Below, one piece after another: positions 1 to 7,248 of a stretch of DNA of 22,395 bases. This DNA is from SHLQ01 sp964562985 (GTDB lineage: Bacteria > Actinomycetota > Acidimicrobiia > Acidimicrobiales > SHLQ01), in NCBI GenBank assembly GCA_964562985.1, contig CAZLWE010000055.1:1-22395 (forward strand). Direction: 5' to 3'. How positions within the stretch are numbered: position 1 is the first letter of the stretch; each line of letters starts with the position of its first letter. The translations under genes and the position numbers were made by a program. The notes under the pieces were generated by a model, which had not been told where the DNA came from, searched no databases, and worked only from the letters and a program-made list of their open reading frames with translations.

Positions 1-221
1 AAGTCGGCTTCGACGAAAGGTTCGTTTTCGAGCCCGAGACTGACAATGGGGTCCACCCATGCCACGGCGAGTAGATCCTCGTCCTCAAACTCCAACCCGA
101 TGATCGGCTCTTCGGGGCTCTGCCCGATGACAGCCGTTGGACCCCACAGTTGGCTAGCAACCAACGCAGCCACGACGGCCGGCAACCACTTTCGCCCAAC
201 CGGGGCCCATCGTGAACGCAT
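1..221 (-). CDS. Exported protein of unknown function, N-terminal part only
   Basis: An open frame starts with ATG at 221-219 and runs off the left edge of the window, giving 73 residues. A GGGAG ribosome site lies 6 bases before the ATG. The product starts MRSRWAPVGRKWLPAVVAAL, a basic N-region followed by a hydrophobic core ending near ALVASQLWGPTAVIG, which is a classical Sec signal peptide. The mature part seen is acidic (LEFEDEDLLAVAWVDP) and matches no family I recognise. The gene follows the CshA-repeat protein gene on the same strand with a gap of 62 bases, so the two are probably one operon encoding exported or surface proteins. What is seen: signal peptide, start and ribosome site. 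What is inferred: operon and surface role. The 3' end is missing, so size and function are open. Confidence 0.72.
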   Translation of the reverse strand, partial: MRSRWAPVGRKWLPAVVAALVASQLWGPTAVIGQSPEEPIIGLEFEDEDLLAVAWVDPIVSLGLENEPFVEAD

Positions 222-283
222 ATGTGGCTCCCGTCGGCGATCTACCCGGCGAATTGAGCGATTCACTCGGGCTGGGCTTGAGC

Positions 284-2737
284 TCAGCCGCGGCGTACGA
301 CCTTCGGTCCCAGCTCAGGCTGTCCACTCCTCGGGGCTAGCTGGGGATCAGGAGACGCGGGCCGCGAAAGTACCCACAGACCCCCGGCGAGTCCGATCAC
401 CAGCAGAACGAGAAAGCCGGTGCTGAGCCAGTTGGTGTCCGCAGGCGTCGGTGACGAGAAGGCGATTGCGTCTGGAATGACCGCGCCGTCGTAGATCACG
501 GTGACCAGGGTCGCTTCGATCGCCACGCCACGTGCATCTGTTGCCGTATAGGTAACCGAACGTGGATTTCCCTCGTAGGCGAGCCGGGGGGTGAAGACCA
601 CTTCGCCAGTTTCTTGGTCGATGGACCACATGCCCTCGCCGGCCACTTCCAGCACGCCGGTCTCCGGGTTTGCACCGACGATCGCCAAGGTCGTGCGGTC
701 AAGGTCGGCCTGGGATGGATCATTCGCGAGGACGTCGATGCGCACAACTTGTCGTAGTTCGTTGCCCGATGACCGGTCGGCCTCCGCCTGGGGAATTGGT
801 AGATGACGAATGGCGACGTTCGCCGGTTCCGATACGTTGCCATCATCGTCGCTCACGACGTACCGGATCGGGGTAGGTTCGCTGCGGAAACCGGCTTGGG
901 GCGTGAAGGTGATGGCACCTGAGGTGGCATCATGTGTCCACGTACCTTCGCCGATGACGAGCAAGCTCCTGGAGGCGGGGTTGTAGTTCGGGTGGTCGAT
1001 GGCGAGCGTGGCCGGATCGATGTCATCGCTCGGGTCGTTCCCAACGAGATCGAGCGAGATTATCCAACCTGCTGGGTTGTCGACGGACTCATCGTCTACC
1101 GCTTGAGGGATGTAGTCGACGATGATCTCCGCAGGAGGAGCGAAGTTTCCGTCGAAGTCGGCCAGGGTATAGCGCACTGGGCGCGGGTCGCCGACGAATC
1201 CATTCTCGGGTTCGAAGCGGACCAAGGTGGTTCCCTCCTCCAAGATCCAGAGGCCTTCGCCGCGCACCTGGAGGGTGGTGGCGGTATCGCCGTCAAGAAC
1301 GAGTCGCACCGTATCCGGATCGATGTCGGAAGTCAGATCGTTTTCCAAAACATCGATGACCACACCCTCGCCGGGGGTGTTGGCGAGGGATTCATCGTCT
1401 ATCAACTCGGGAGCGAAGGATACGACGACCTCGACGGGCCCGAGCGCGTTGCCAGCGACATCTCGGATGCCGTACTGGATTGGCGTTGGGTCAGCCTCGA
1501 CGTCCTCGTCAGGTTCAAAGATGATCGCCCCTGTTGATCGGTCGACGGTCCATGTACCCCGGCCCGGTTCCACCAGTGCTCCGGTGGTTGGGTTCGCGCC
1601 GATGATGGCCACCGATCGTGGGTCGACGTGGAGGTCGTTTTCCACAACGGGGATCGTGACCGTTGAGCCGGTCGGGTTCGCGAGCGACTGATCCGGAGCA
1701 ATCGACGGCTTGAGGTAGGTGATGGTTACCGTTGCAACGGGGGCTGGGTTGCCCCGGTTGTCTTGGATTCGATAGCGAATGGGAGTGGGATCGCCGACAA
1801 AGCTTCGTTCGGGCGTGAAGGTGATCGAGCCGTTTCGTGCACGCCAGACACCCTCGCCCTCGACCTCCAGCGTTCCGGTCTCTTCATCGACTCCGACGAT
1901 CTCCACCGTGCTTACGTCGACGAGGTTGTCGTTTGCGGCGACATCTACGGTTACCGCCGCTCCAGGGATGTTGTCGGAGGATTGATCGTTGCCAGATGCG
2001 GGCCCGCACGCCCCACTGACGCTCGCGAACTCGCTTCGGCGGTTCTCGTCGTAGTGGAGATAGTGGATGTAGATGACGCCGTCGTCGGGCACTCGAATTC
2101 GTATCGACTCGGTCCAGGAGTTGTTGCGAGCTAGCGCACCAGCCCTCGATGGATCAGTCCCCTCATTCTGTTCGGAGGCGATGTAGTGAATCCCCGAACG
2201 CACGCTGCCGACCTGCGGGAAGCGGTCGAACTGGTTTCCGGCACTGTCGTAGAACGCGAACGCATGGGAGTCACCGCGCCCGGGATCGCTAAACGTAATC
2301 GTCTGGTTCGAACCGGGAGCGAGCAAGTAGTAGCCGACGCCGTAACTCCATTCAGAGGTGGTGGGATCGATGCTCTCCTCCGATGGCCCCCCGCCCTCGC
2401 CAAGACCTGCATAGGAGAAGTGCGGGGACTGGGATGCCTCGTACCAAGCATTTGCGCCGAGCGCGGTCGATGTCTGCGAGAAGACCGACAGCGTCGGGTC
2501 GTGGGAGCTATCGGAGAAGGGTTCTGCGAAGTGGTCTGGAACTACCCAACGGTTCCAGTTCCAGGTGCATGGAGTACCCGGATTTGAGGGGGCAGCACTC
2601 GGTGTGGCGGCGCCGGCAGGCGACGCCGCAGGAATCGAGATCGCCGTGCCCACGACCGTAACGACAAGCCATAGCGCCACAAGTACTCGCCATCGTCGAG
2701 CGGTGCTCATCATCGAATCGTGGATGTGCGTGGTCAC
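284..2737 (-). CDS. Cell-surface protein with five CshA-type fibril repeats and C-terminal membrane anchor
   Basis: This is a predicted exported surface protein or adhesin of 817 residues. The GTG at 2737 is chosen because GAAGGAAG lies 9 bases before it; two ATGs eight and nine codons on (2713 and 2710) have no such site. Residues 1-43 are a basic N-region and hydrophobic signal peptide ending near SPAGA. Residues 44-245 form a unique domain with a Cys near each end (about C57 and C244), which may form a disulfide. Residues 250-749 are five repeats of 93-104 residues with the CshA signature: an IDVLEND-like opening, GEGxW in the middle, then a F-x-P-x-x-x-F-x-G-x-P-x-P-I-x-Y-like stretch and D-x-x-G-N. 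Residues about 772-790 are a membrane segment, followed by a Pro/Arg-rich tail of about 27 residues. There is no LPxTG motif, so anchoring is probably by the membrane segment. CshA repeats are known from streptococcal fibrils; the ligand here is unknown. Confidence 0.85.
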   Translation of the reverse strand: MTTHIHDSMMSTARRWRVLVALWLVVTVVGTAISIPAASPAGAATPSAAPSNPGTPCTWNWNRWVVPDHFAEPFSDSSHDPTLSVFSQTSTALGANAWYEASQSPHFSYAGLGEGGGPSEESIDPTTSEWSYGVGYYLLAPGSNQTITFSDPGRGDSHAFAFYDSAGNQFDRFPQVGSVRSGIHYIASEQNEGTDPSRAGALARNNSWTESIRIRVPDDGVIYIHYLHYDENRRSEFASVSGACGPASGNDQSSDNIPGAAVTVDVAANDNLVDVSTVEIVGVDEETGTLEVEGEGVWRARNGSITFTPERSFVGDPTPIRYRIQDNRGNPAPVATVTITYLKPSIAPDQSLANPTGSTVTIPVVENDLHVDPRSVAIIGANPTTGALVEPGRGTWTVDRSTGAIIFEPDEDVEADPTPIQYGIRDVAGNALGPVEVVVSFAPELIDDESLANTPGEGVVIDVLENDLTSDIDPDTVRLVLDGDTATTLQVRGEGLWILEEGTTLVRFEPENGFVGDPRPVRYTLADFDGNFAPPAEIIVDYIPQAVDDESVDNPAGWIISLDLVGNDPSDDIDPATLAIDHPNYNPASRSLLVIGEGTWTHDATSGAITFTPQAGFRSEPTPIRYVVSDDDGNVSEPANVAIRHLPIPQAEADRSSGNELRQVVRIDVLANDPSQADLDRTTLAIVGANPETGVLEVAGEGMWSIDQETGEVVFTPRLAYEGNPRSVTYTATDARGVAIEATLVTVIYDGAVIPDAIAFSSPTPADTNWLSTGFLVLLVIGLAGGLWVLSRPASPDPQLAPRSGQPELGPKVVRRG
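491..1990 (-). repeat. Five tandem CshA-type repeat units (protein-level repeat)
   Basis: The five units lie, from protein N- to C-terminus, at about 1990-1712, 1711-1415, 1414-1112, 1111-800 and 799-491. Each opens with a D/N-S-x-x-N turn and a VxIDVLxND-like strand. Each then carries GEGxW (GRGTW in unit 2) and closes with a P-x-x-x-x-Y strand and a D-x-x-G/xGN turn. The DNA copies have diverged enough that this is not a simple sequence repeat. Confidence 0.8.
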
Positions 2738-2746
2738 GCGTCGTTG

Positions 2747-2754
2747 CTTCCTTC
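2747..2754 (-). promoter_or_regulatory. Ribosome binding site of the CshA-repeat protein gene
   Basis: On the minus strand this reads GAAGGAAG, 9 bases before the GTG at 2737. It decides the start: the later in-frame ATG pair at 2713/2710 has no purine-rich site in front. Confidence 0.6.
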
Positions 2755-2923
2755 GTGAAATCGGTTCGTGGGCCAAACGACCTACGTTCCTAGGCCTTTC
2801 GACCGAAGCACGCGAGATGTGAGCAGAATCGTCAACTCCGCCCAAAGTGAGTGGGCCGGACCGTTACCGCCCCTGCTGCGGCGAGTAGGTTGCTGACATC
2901 GATCCACGATCCCGGAGCACGCA

Positions 2924-4120
2924 ATGACCTCTCCCCCGCCATCCCCGCGCCGTGTGCCCGTTGACGCGATGGACGTGCTCCAGATCGACGCCACGATCGA
3001 CGAGGAAGAGACCATGATGCGCGACACGGTGCGCAGCTTCGTCTCGAAAGAAATCGCCCCCCACATCGGCGACTGGTTCGAATCTGGTGACTTTCCCGCA
3101 CGTGAGCTAGCGCCGAAGCTCGGCGAACTCGGCCTCCTCGGAATGCACTTGGACGGCTGGGGTTGCGCGGGGACGTCGGCGACGGCCTACGGCTTGGCCT
3201 GCATGGAACTCGAAGCCGGGGATTCGGGGCTACGAAGCTTTGTGAGCGTGCAGGGTTCGCTCGCAATGTTTCCTATTTGGGCCTTCGGTTCCGTCGAGCA
3301 AAAAGACGAATGGCTTCCGCGGATGGCGTCTGGCGAGGCGATCGGCTGCTTTGGGTTGACCGAACCCGACAGCGGTAGCGACCCAGCGAGCATGCGGACC
3401 AACGCTCGCCGCGATGGCAGCGATTGGGTTTTGAACGGCACCAAGATGTGGATTACCAACGGCTCGATCGCCGACGTTGCGGTGGTGTGGGCGATGACGG
3501 ACGATGGCGTTCGAGGCTTCGTGATCCCGACCGACACCCCGGGCTTCTCGGCCCACGACATCAACGGGAAGATGTCGCTGCGTGCGTCAATTACCTCCGA
3601 GCTCATCTTGGAAGATGTCCGTCTTCCTGAAGCCGCGGTGCTTCCCGAGGTGACCGGGATGCGCGGCCCACTGTCGTGTCTCAACGAAGCGCGTTTCGGT
3701 ATCGCCTTCGGCGCCGTGGGCGCAGCGCGCGCCTGCTACAAAGAGGCGCTCGATTATTCGTCTAGCCGAGAACAGTTCGGTACGCCGATCAGCTCGTTCC
3801 AGCTCACCCAGCAAAAGCTGGTTGAAATGATGGTCGCTATTCAGCGAGGGACCCTTCTCGCGCTGCACATCGGCCGGCTCAAAGACGAGGGGGCTCTCTC
3901 CTCAACCCATGTCAGCGTCGGCAAGCTCGACAACGTTCGCATGGCCCTCGATGTTGCGCGGAGCGCTCGAAGCATTCTGGGCGCGAACGGCATTTCGTTG
4001 GAGTACTGCCCAATTCGCCATATGAACAACCTCGAGTCGGTCTACACCTACGAGGGAACGAACGAGATTCACACCCTGATTCTCGGCCAGGCGATCACCG
4101 GCCAAAACGCGTTCAGCTGA
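2924..4120 (+). CDS. gcdH: Glutaryl-CoA dehydrogenase (acyl-CoA dehydrogenase family)
   Basis: This FAD enzyme of 398 residues would oxidise and decarboxylate glutaryl-CoA to crotonyl-CoA in lysine, tryptophan or aromatic-acid breakdown, passing electrons to electron-transfer flavoprotein. It has the full acyl-CoA dehydrogenase layout: helical N-domain, a middle domain with CFGLTEPDSGSDP and WITNGSIAD, and a helical C-domain. The C-domain matches glutaryl-CoA dehydrogenases closely: NEARFGIAFGAVGAA, QLTQQKLVEM, GANGISLEYCPIRHMNNLE, then YEGTNEIHTLILGQAITG. Glu377 of YEGT is in the place of the catalytic base (Glu370 in the human enzyme). The start has GGAG 6 bases before the ATG; a second Met at residue 16 is possible because residues 1-15 are Pro-rich and variable. 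It stands alone on its strand and is convergent with the lipoprotein gene. Assignment to the GCDH subfamily is from recalled motifs. Confidence 0.9.
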   Translation: MTSPPPSPRRVPVDAMDVLQIDATIDEEETMMRDTVRSFVSKEIAPHIGDWFESGDFPARELAPKLGELGLLGMHLDGWGCAGTSATAYGLACMELEAGDSGLRSFVSVQGSLAMFPIWAFGSVEQKDEWLPRMASGEAIGCFGLTEPDSGSDPASMRTNARRDGSDWVLNGTKMWITNGSIADVAVVWAMTDDGVRGFVIPTDTPGFSAHDINGKMSLRASITSELILEDVRLPEAAVLPEVTGMRGPLSCLNEARFGIAFGAVGAARACYKEALDYSSSREQFGTPISSFQLTQQKLVEMMVAIQRGTLLALHIGRLKDEGALSSTHVSVGKLDNVRMALDVARSARSILGANGISLEYCPIRHMNNLESVYTYEGTNEIHTLILGQAITGQNAFS

Positions 4121-4131
4121 AGCGGTTGTCA

Positions 4132-4147
4132 GCGCGTCGTCACGCGC
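4132..4147. terminator. Short hairpin between convergent genes, possible bidirectional terminator
   Basis: GCGCGT and ACGCGC form a perfect 6-bp stem around the loop CGTC. It sits between the stop of the glutaryl-CoA dehydrogenase gene and the end of the convergent lipoprotein gene, covering that gene's stop codon. There is no T-run on either side, so a classical intrinsic terminator is not shown; position is the main argument. Confidence 0.3.
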
Positions 4148-4658
4148 AGACCTGTTCAATGAAGATCACAAGCTCAGCTTCACCCGGCCGGTAGTCACCG
4201 ACACCAGTAAAGAAACACAACTCATCGGCTGGATTGACCGCCGAAAGGGTCACGTTCGCGTCAGTGTCTGGAGCCGGCAATACCAACGTGCCATCGGATT
4301 CGAGCATGCCCACAACAATCGGGTCTTGCCGTTCGAAGAGTGTGTCGCCTACTTCCTCACGGCATCCGGTGAGATCCGGGAATAGGAATTCCAGCTCCGC
4401 ACAACTCGTTCCGATCGGCGAGTTTCCATTCTCGTCCGGATCTCCGATAGCCGTGATCTGCTCGACGGCCACGATCGGTGCGACCTCGACGACGAACTCT
4501 TCCCACGGCGGGATTTCGCCACTGTTGTCAACGGCGTTGACCCGCAGTTCGCCTGGAGACACCACACCATCGGAGGTACCCGAACAGGCCGACGCAATGA
4601 TGGAGAGTGCCATGATCGTAAGCGTCGCCCGAAGGACGCATCGTGGGCCAACGTTCAT
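4140..4658 (-). CDS. Small putative lipoprotein of unknown function
   Basis: This 172-residue protein starts MNVGPRCVLRATL, followed by a hydrophobic stretch and the sequence IIASAC-SGTSDG. Cys25 is a likely lipidation site, though the lipobox (A-S-A-C) is relaxed because Leu is missing at -3. After the Cys comes a Ser/Thr/Gly-rich linker and an acidic domain (VVEVAPIVAVEQI, then a CAELEFLFPDLTGC segment). The mature part holds four further Cys residues (about C106, C119, C147 and C171), which could form two disulfides, fitting an extracytoplasmic location. The ATG has GGAGAG about 5 bases before it, and a TACTAT -10-like hexamer lies at 4678-4673. I do not recognise a family. The gene is 33 bases from msrB, so an operon is possible but unproven. 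Confidence 0.7.
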   Translation of the reverse strand: MNVGPRCVLRATLTIMALSIIASACSGTSDGVVSPGELRVNAVDNSGEIPPWEEFVVEVAPIVAVEQITAIGDPDENGNSPIGTSCAELEFLFPDLTGCREEVGDTLFERQDPIVVGMLESDGTLVLPAPDTDANVTLSAVNPADELCFFTGVGDYRPGEAELVIFIEQVCA

Positions 4659-4691
4659 TTACTCTCCGGGCGATAGTACGTAACGACAGTT

Positions 4692-5111
4692 CTAGTCGTC
4701 GGTTGCCTGCACGAAGCGCAAACTCGCCGAGTTCATGCAGTAGCGGAGGTTGGTCGGGGTCTTCGCATCGTCGAACACGTGGCCAAGATGAGCTCCGCAT
4801 TTCACGCAGGCATTCTCCGCGTACGAGTGATCACCGAGTGCGCCGGCATTGGAGATCAGGGCGTCGTCGATCGGTTCCCAAAAGCTTGGCCAGCCAGTCC
4901 CGCTGTTGAACTTGGTATCGCTCTCGAATAAGGCTTCGTCACACACGATGCAGTGATAGCGGCCCTCGCCGGTGAACTTGTGGTACTCGTTTTCGAATGG
5001 CTTTTCCGTCCGGCCGTATTGCGTGACCCGAAATTGCTCGAAGGTCAACCTCGCCGCAAGGTCCTCTCGCGATTCCTTCTGCTCAGCTGACATATCAGGG
5101 AAACTACTCAT
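4692..5111 (-). CDS. msrB: Peptide-methionine (R)-S-oxide reductase MsrB
   Basis: This cytoplasmic enzyme of 139 residues reduces methionine-R-sulfoxide in proteins and repairs oxidative damage. The MsrB fold signature is complete. CxxC pairs at C54/C57 and C102/C105 are the structural zinc ligands. GTGWPSFWEP is at about 71-80, GHVFDD at 110-115, and RYCMNSASL contains the catalytic Cys125. The N-terminal leader of about 20 residues is polar and not a signal peptide. The first ATG is kept; no strong ribosome site is visible, and the next Met (residue 7) has none either. Upstream on the same strand, 38 bases away, is a small coiled-coil gene. Family assignment is certain; the operon is inferred from spacing only. 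Confidence 0.95.
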   Translation of the reverse strand: MSSFPDMSAEQKESREDLAARLTFEQFRVTQYGRTEKPFENEYHKFTGEGRYHCIVCDEALFESDTKFNSGTGWPSFWEPIDDALISNAGALGDHSYAENACVKCGAHLGHVFDDAKTPTNLRYCMNSASLRFVQATDD

Positions 5112-5149
5112 GTAGGCACGCCTATTCCGGCGTGAGTTGAGTGGCGGAC

Positions 5150-5467
5150 CTACTCGGTGAAGCTGTCGACTTGCCCGGAGTGGTCGCGCACGAGCCGTAG
5201 TTGCTCGCGGAGGTCAATTATTTCCTCCCGGAGCAGTTGGGCCTCACCTATGGCCTGATCGCGTTGAAGAATCGCTCGGGCACGGTCAGCCCGTAGTTGT
5301 TCGTCTACGTTCGGTAGCGGCGCATCCCGATCCGGTGACGTGCTTCGTCGTACGGCTCGCGCGATTGCCCCAGGAACCCCACCGCTAGAACCTACGGGCG
5401 CGCCGGAATCTCCCGATAGATTCGGGACATCAGAAATCGGTGAAGTCGTCCAACCGCGTTCGCCCAC
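5150..5467 (-). CDS. Small hypothetical protein with C-terminal coiled coil
   Basis: This 105-residue open frame starts at GTG 5467. Residues 1-35 are Gly/Ser/Pro-rich and look disordered. Residues about 53-95 (VDEQLRADRARAILQRDQAI, then EAQLLREEIIDLREQLRLV) are a charged amphipathic helix with heptad-like Leu/Ile spacing, so a coiled coil is likely. There is no signal peptide or membrane segment. The frame stays open upstream without an ATG, and the only ribosome-site-like bases (GGAG) end just 2 bases from the GTG, so the start is weak. It lies between ppgK (87 bases) and msrB (38 bases) on the same strand. I do not recognise a family. The coiled-coil composition supports coding, but this is less certain than its neighbours. 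Confidence 0.5.
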   Translation of the reverse strand: MGERGWTTSPISDVPNLSGDSGAPVGSSGGVPGAIARAVRRSTSPDRDAPLPNVDEQLRADRARAILQRDQAIGEAQLLREEIIDLREQLRLVRDHSGQVDSFTE

Positions 5468-5554
5468 GTCTCCATAATCGCAGATGACGACTTGTCGTAC
5501 AGCGAGACTACCAAAAGTGATATCGATCGAGGATGCGACCGCGTCGAGCGAACT

Positions 5555-6295
5555 TTAGGCCTCCGCCGCCGCCATCGCAGCACCGACGATGCCGGCGTTG
5601 TTCATGAAGTGGGCCACGTGAAGCTCGGCGGCAACATCAAGTCGGTCCGCGAAAAGGTCGAAGTGCTTGCTCGATCCTCCACCGATGATGAAATGATCAG
5701 GGGTGCAGACACGAGCGACCCTCTGCAAGAAGTAGTTGAAGCGATCACCAAACTCGGGCCAGGTCAGCTCCGCTTCCTTGCGAGCCTTGTCACCGGCGTA
5801 ATACTCGATCGGTTCGCCATCCTTGCCGGGCATTCGACCGAGTTCGATGTTCGGAACGAGTTTTCCGCCGTGATACACACCGGATCCGAGACCCGTACCG
5901 ATCGTAACCATGATGACGGTCCCGGTTAGCCCACGACCAGCACCAAGACTGAGCTCCGCGAGGCCCGCAACATCGGCATCGTTGTGCACCACGAATTGCA
6001 AACCGGTTGCGGCCCCAAAAAGTTCATCCACCTGGGTGCCAGGCCAACGTTCGTCGATATTGCCAGCGGTTCGAGCTTGCCCGTTCGCGACCACGGTTGG
6101 GAAGCTGCATCCCGCTACCGTTCCGTCGTAGCCGAGCTGTTCGACGAGTTGTTTTACGACCCCGGCAACATTCTCCGGCGCCGAAGGATTCGGAGTTGGA
6201 ATCCGAGCTCGATCACTCAAGAGCTCTCCGGTCTCGGTATCTACGATCGCCCCTTTGATTCCCGAACCGCCAACGTCGATTCCCAGCACGTTCAT
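5555..6295 (-). CDS. ppgK: Polyphosphate glucokinase (ROK family)
   Basis: This enzyme phosphorylates glucose to glucose-6-phosphate using inorganic polyphosphate, and often ATP, in the cytoplasm. At 246 residues it has the normal length. Seen motifs: the N-terminal phosphate loop GIDVGGSGIKG (about 5-15), the SFPTVV segment, and GNIDERWPGT (79-87). HNDADVAG follows, where Asp106 is the expected catalytic base, then TIGTGLGSGVYHGGKLVPNI, IELGR and FIIGGGSSKHFDLF. The end NNAGIVGAAMAAAEA is typical of actinobacterial PPGKs. Family members often have ELGH where this has ELGR. The ATG has GGGGG 5 bases before it. The phosphatase gene upstream on the same strand ends 86 bases away, so co-transcription is possible. 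PpgK is characteristic of actinobacteria and is one basis for the host guess. Confidence 0.92.
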   Translation of the reverse strand: MNVLGIDVGGSGIKGAIVDTETGELLSDRARIPTPNPSAPENVAGVVKQLVEQLGYDGTVAGCSFPTVVANGQARTAGNIDERWPGTQVDELFGAATGLQFVVHNDADVAGLAELSLGAGRGLTGTVIMVTIGTGLGSGVYHGGKLVPNIELGRMPGKDGEPIEYYAGDKARKEAELTWPEFGDRFNYFLQRVARVCTPDHFIIGGGSSKHFDLFADRLDVAAELHVAHFMNNAGIVGAAMAAAEA

Positions 6296-6381
6296 GTAAC
6301 CCCCAGATCGCCGACATCACCGTGTCTCGAAGCGACCGACATACACGTTAAGACCCTCACGGTCCTGGAGCCAACCAAAGG

Positions 6382-7248
6382 TCAGAAAATGGAGAGCGCC
6401 CGAACCCGCTCTGCCAAGGTGTCGTCGGTGGCAAAGAGGGCGCCCCGGTGGCCCATGTTGGTGGAGTCGGGGCGGTTGAGCTCCAACGGATTGCCCGCTA
6501 TATCGGTGGCGACGGCACCAGCCTCGGCAAAGAGGCATGCGGTGGCAGCGAAATCCCAGAGGCTGGCACCGGTGGGACCGGGGTACAAGAGGAAACAAGC
6601 GGGCGGGTTCGCCAGCACCTCACAGGCCTTCATCACCGCGCCGCTGCCAACTTCGATCCGAGCGCGTGGGAGTCCGAGGTCGTTGGCGATTTGGTTGAGG
6701 CCATCAGCGAGCGCGTCGTAGTTGTCGAGCTTGAGAAACCCCGCGGTGACAAGGACCGGCAGATCCTCGCCGTTCGGTTCAGATCCTGAGACCCAGGGCT
6801 GGCGGCCCAGAAAGACACCGCCTCCCGCGATGGCGTGATAGAGCGTCGCCTCCACCGGGTCGTAGACGACGCCGATCTGGGGAACACCGTCTCGGCGAAC
6901 GAGTGCGATCGAGATCGAGTACCCAGGCCGTCCTTCAATGAACGGGAGGGTGCCATCGATCGGGTCGATGCACCAGAAGTAGTCGGCGGTGAGGCGGCCC
7001 CCATCGTCTGGGGTTTCCTCGGTGAGCAGACCGAGTTCGTAGCGATCCAAGGTCGGGTTGAGCACGGAGACAATGATCTCTTCGGCGGCGCGGTCGATCT
7101 CGGTAACCACTTGGGAGGCGATGGTCGCTGCACCCTCCTTGTGCTCCACAATCTTCGGGCGGGAGCGAGCGACCATCTCGCCAGCCTTTGTGGCGGCGGT
7201 GATTGCAACGTCGGCGAGCGCTACCAAATCCTCGGGCGAGAGCTTCAT
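6382..7248 (-). CDS. Inositol monophosphatase-family phosphatase
   Basis: This Mg-dependent phosphatase of the IMPase/CysQ/FBPase fold has 288 residues. Metal-site motifs seen are LLTEE (Glu77/78), DPIDGT (95-100), followed by LPFIEGRPGYSISIAL, and the C-terminal WDFAA (Asp232). The substrate could be inositol-1-phosphate, 3'(2')-phosphoadenosine 5'-phosphate, fructose-1,6-bisphosphate or histidinol phosphate; the sequence does not decide. VTEIDRAAEE at 48-57 is the usual N-terminal metal helix. The start ATG overlaps the stop of the upstream kinase gene as ATGA, so translation is coupled. Family assignment is secure; the exact reaction is not. Confidence 0.88.
   Translation of the reverse strand: MKLSPEDLVALADVAITAATKAGEMVARSRPKIVEHKEGAATIASQVVTEIDRAAEEIIVSVLNPTLDRYELGLLTEETPDDGGRLTADYFWCIDPIDGTLPFIEGRPGYSISIALVRRDGVPQIGVVYDPVEATLYHAIAGGGVFLGRQPWVSGSEPNGEDLPVLVTAGFLKLDNYDALADGLNQIANDLGLPRARIEVGSGAVMKACEVLANPPACFLLYPGPTGASLWDFAATACLFAEAGAVATDIAGNPLELNRPDSTNMGHRGALFATDDTLAERVRALSIF

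Noticed and set aside
932..1537. 201-codon plus-strand frame inside the fibril-like gene
   Set aside because: It is a mirror frame of the CshA repeats; its pseudo-repeats come from the repeats on the other strand, and there is no ribosome site or family.
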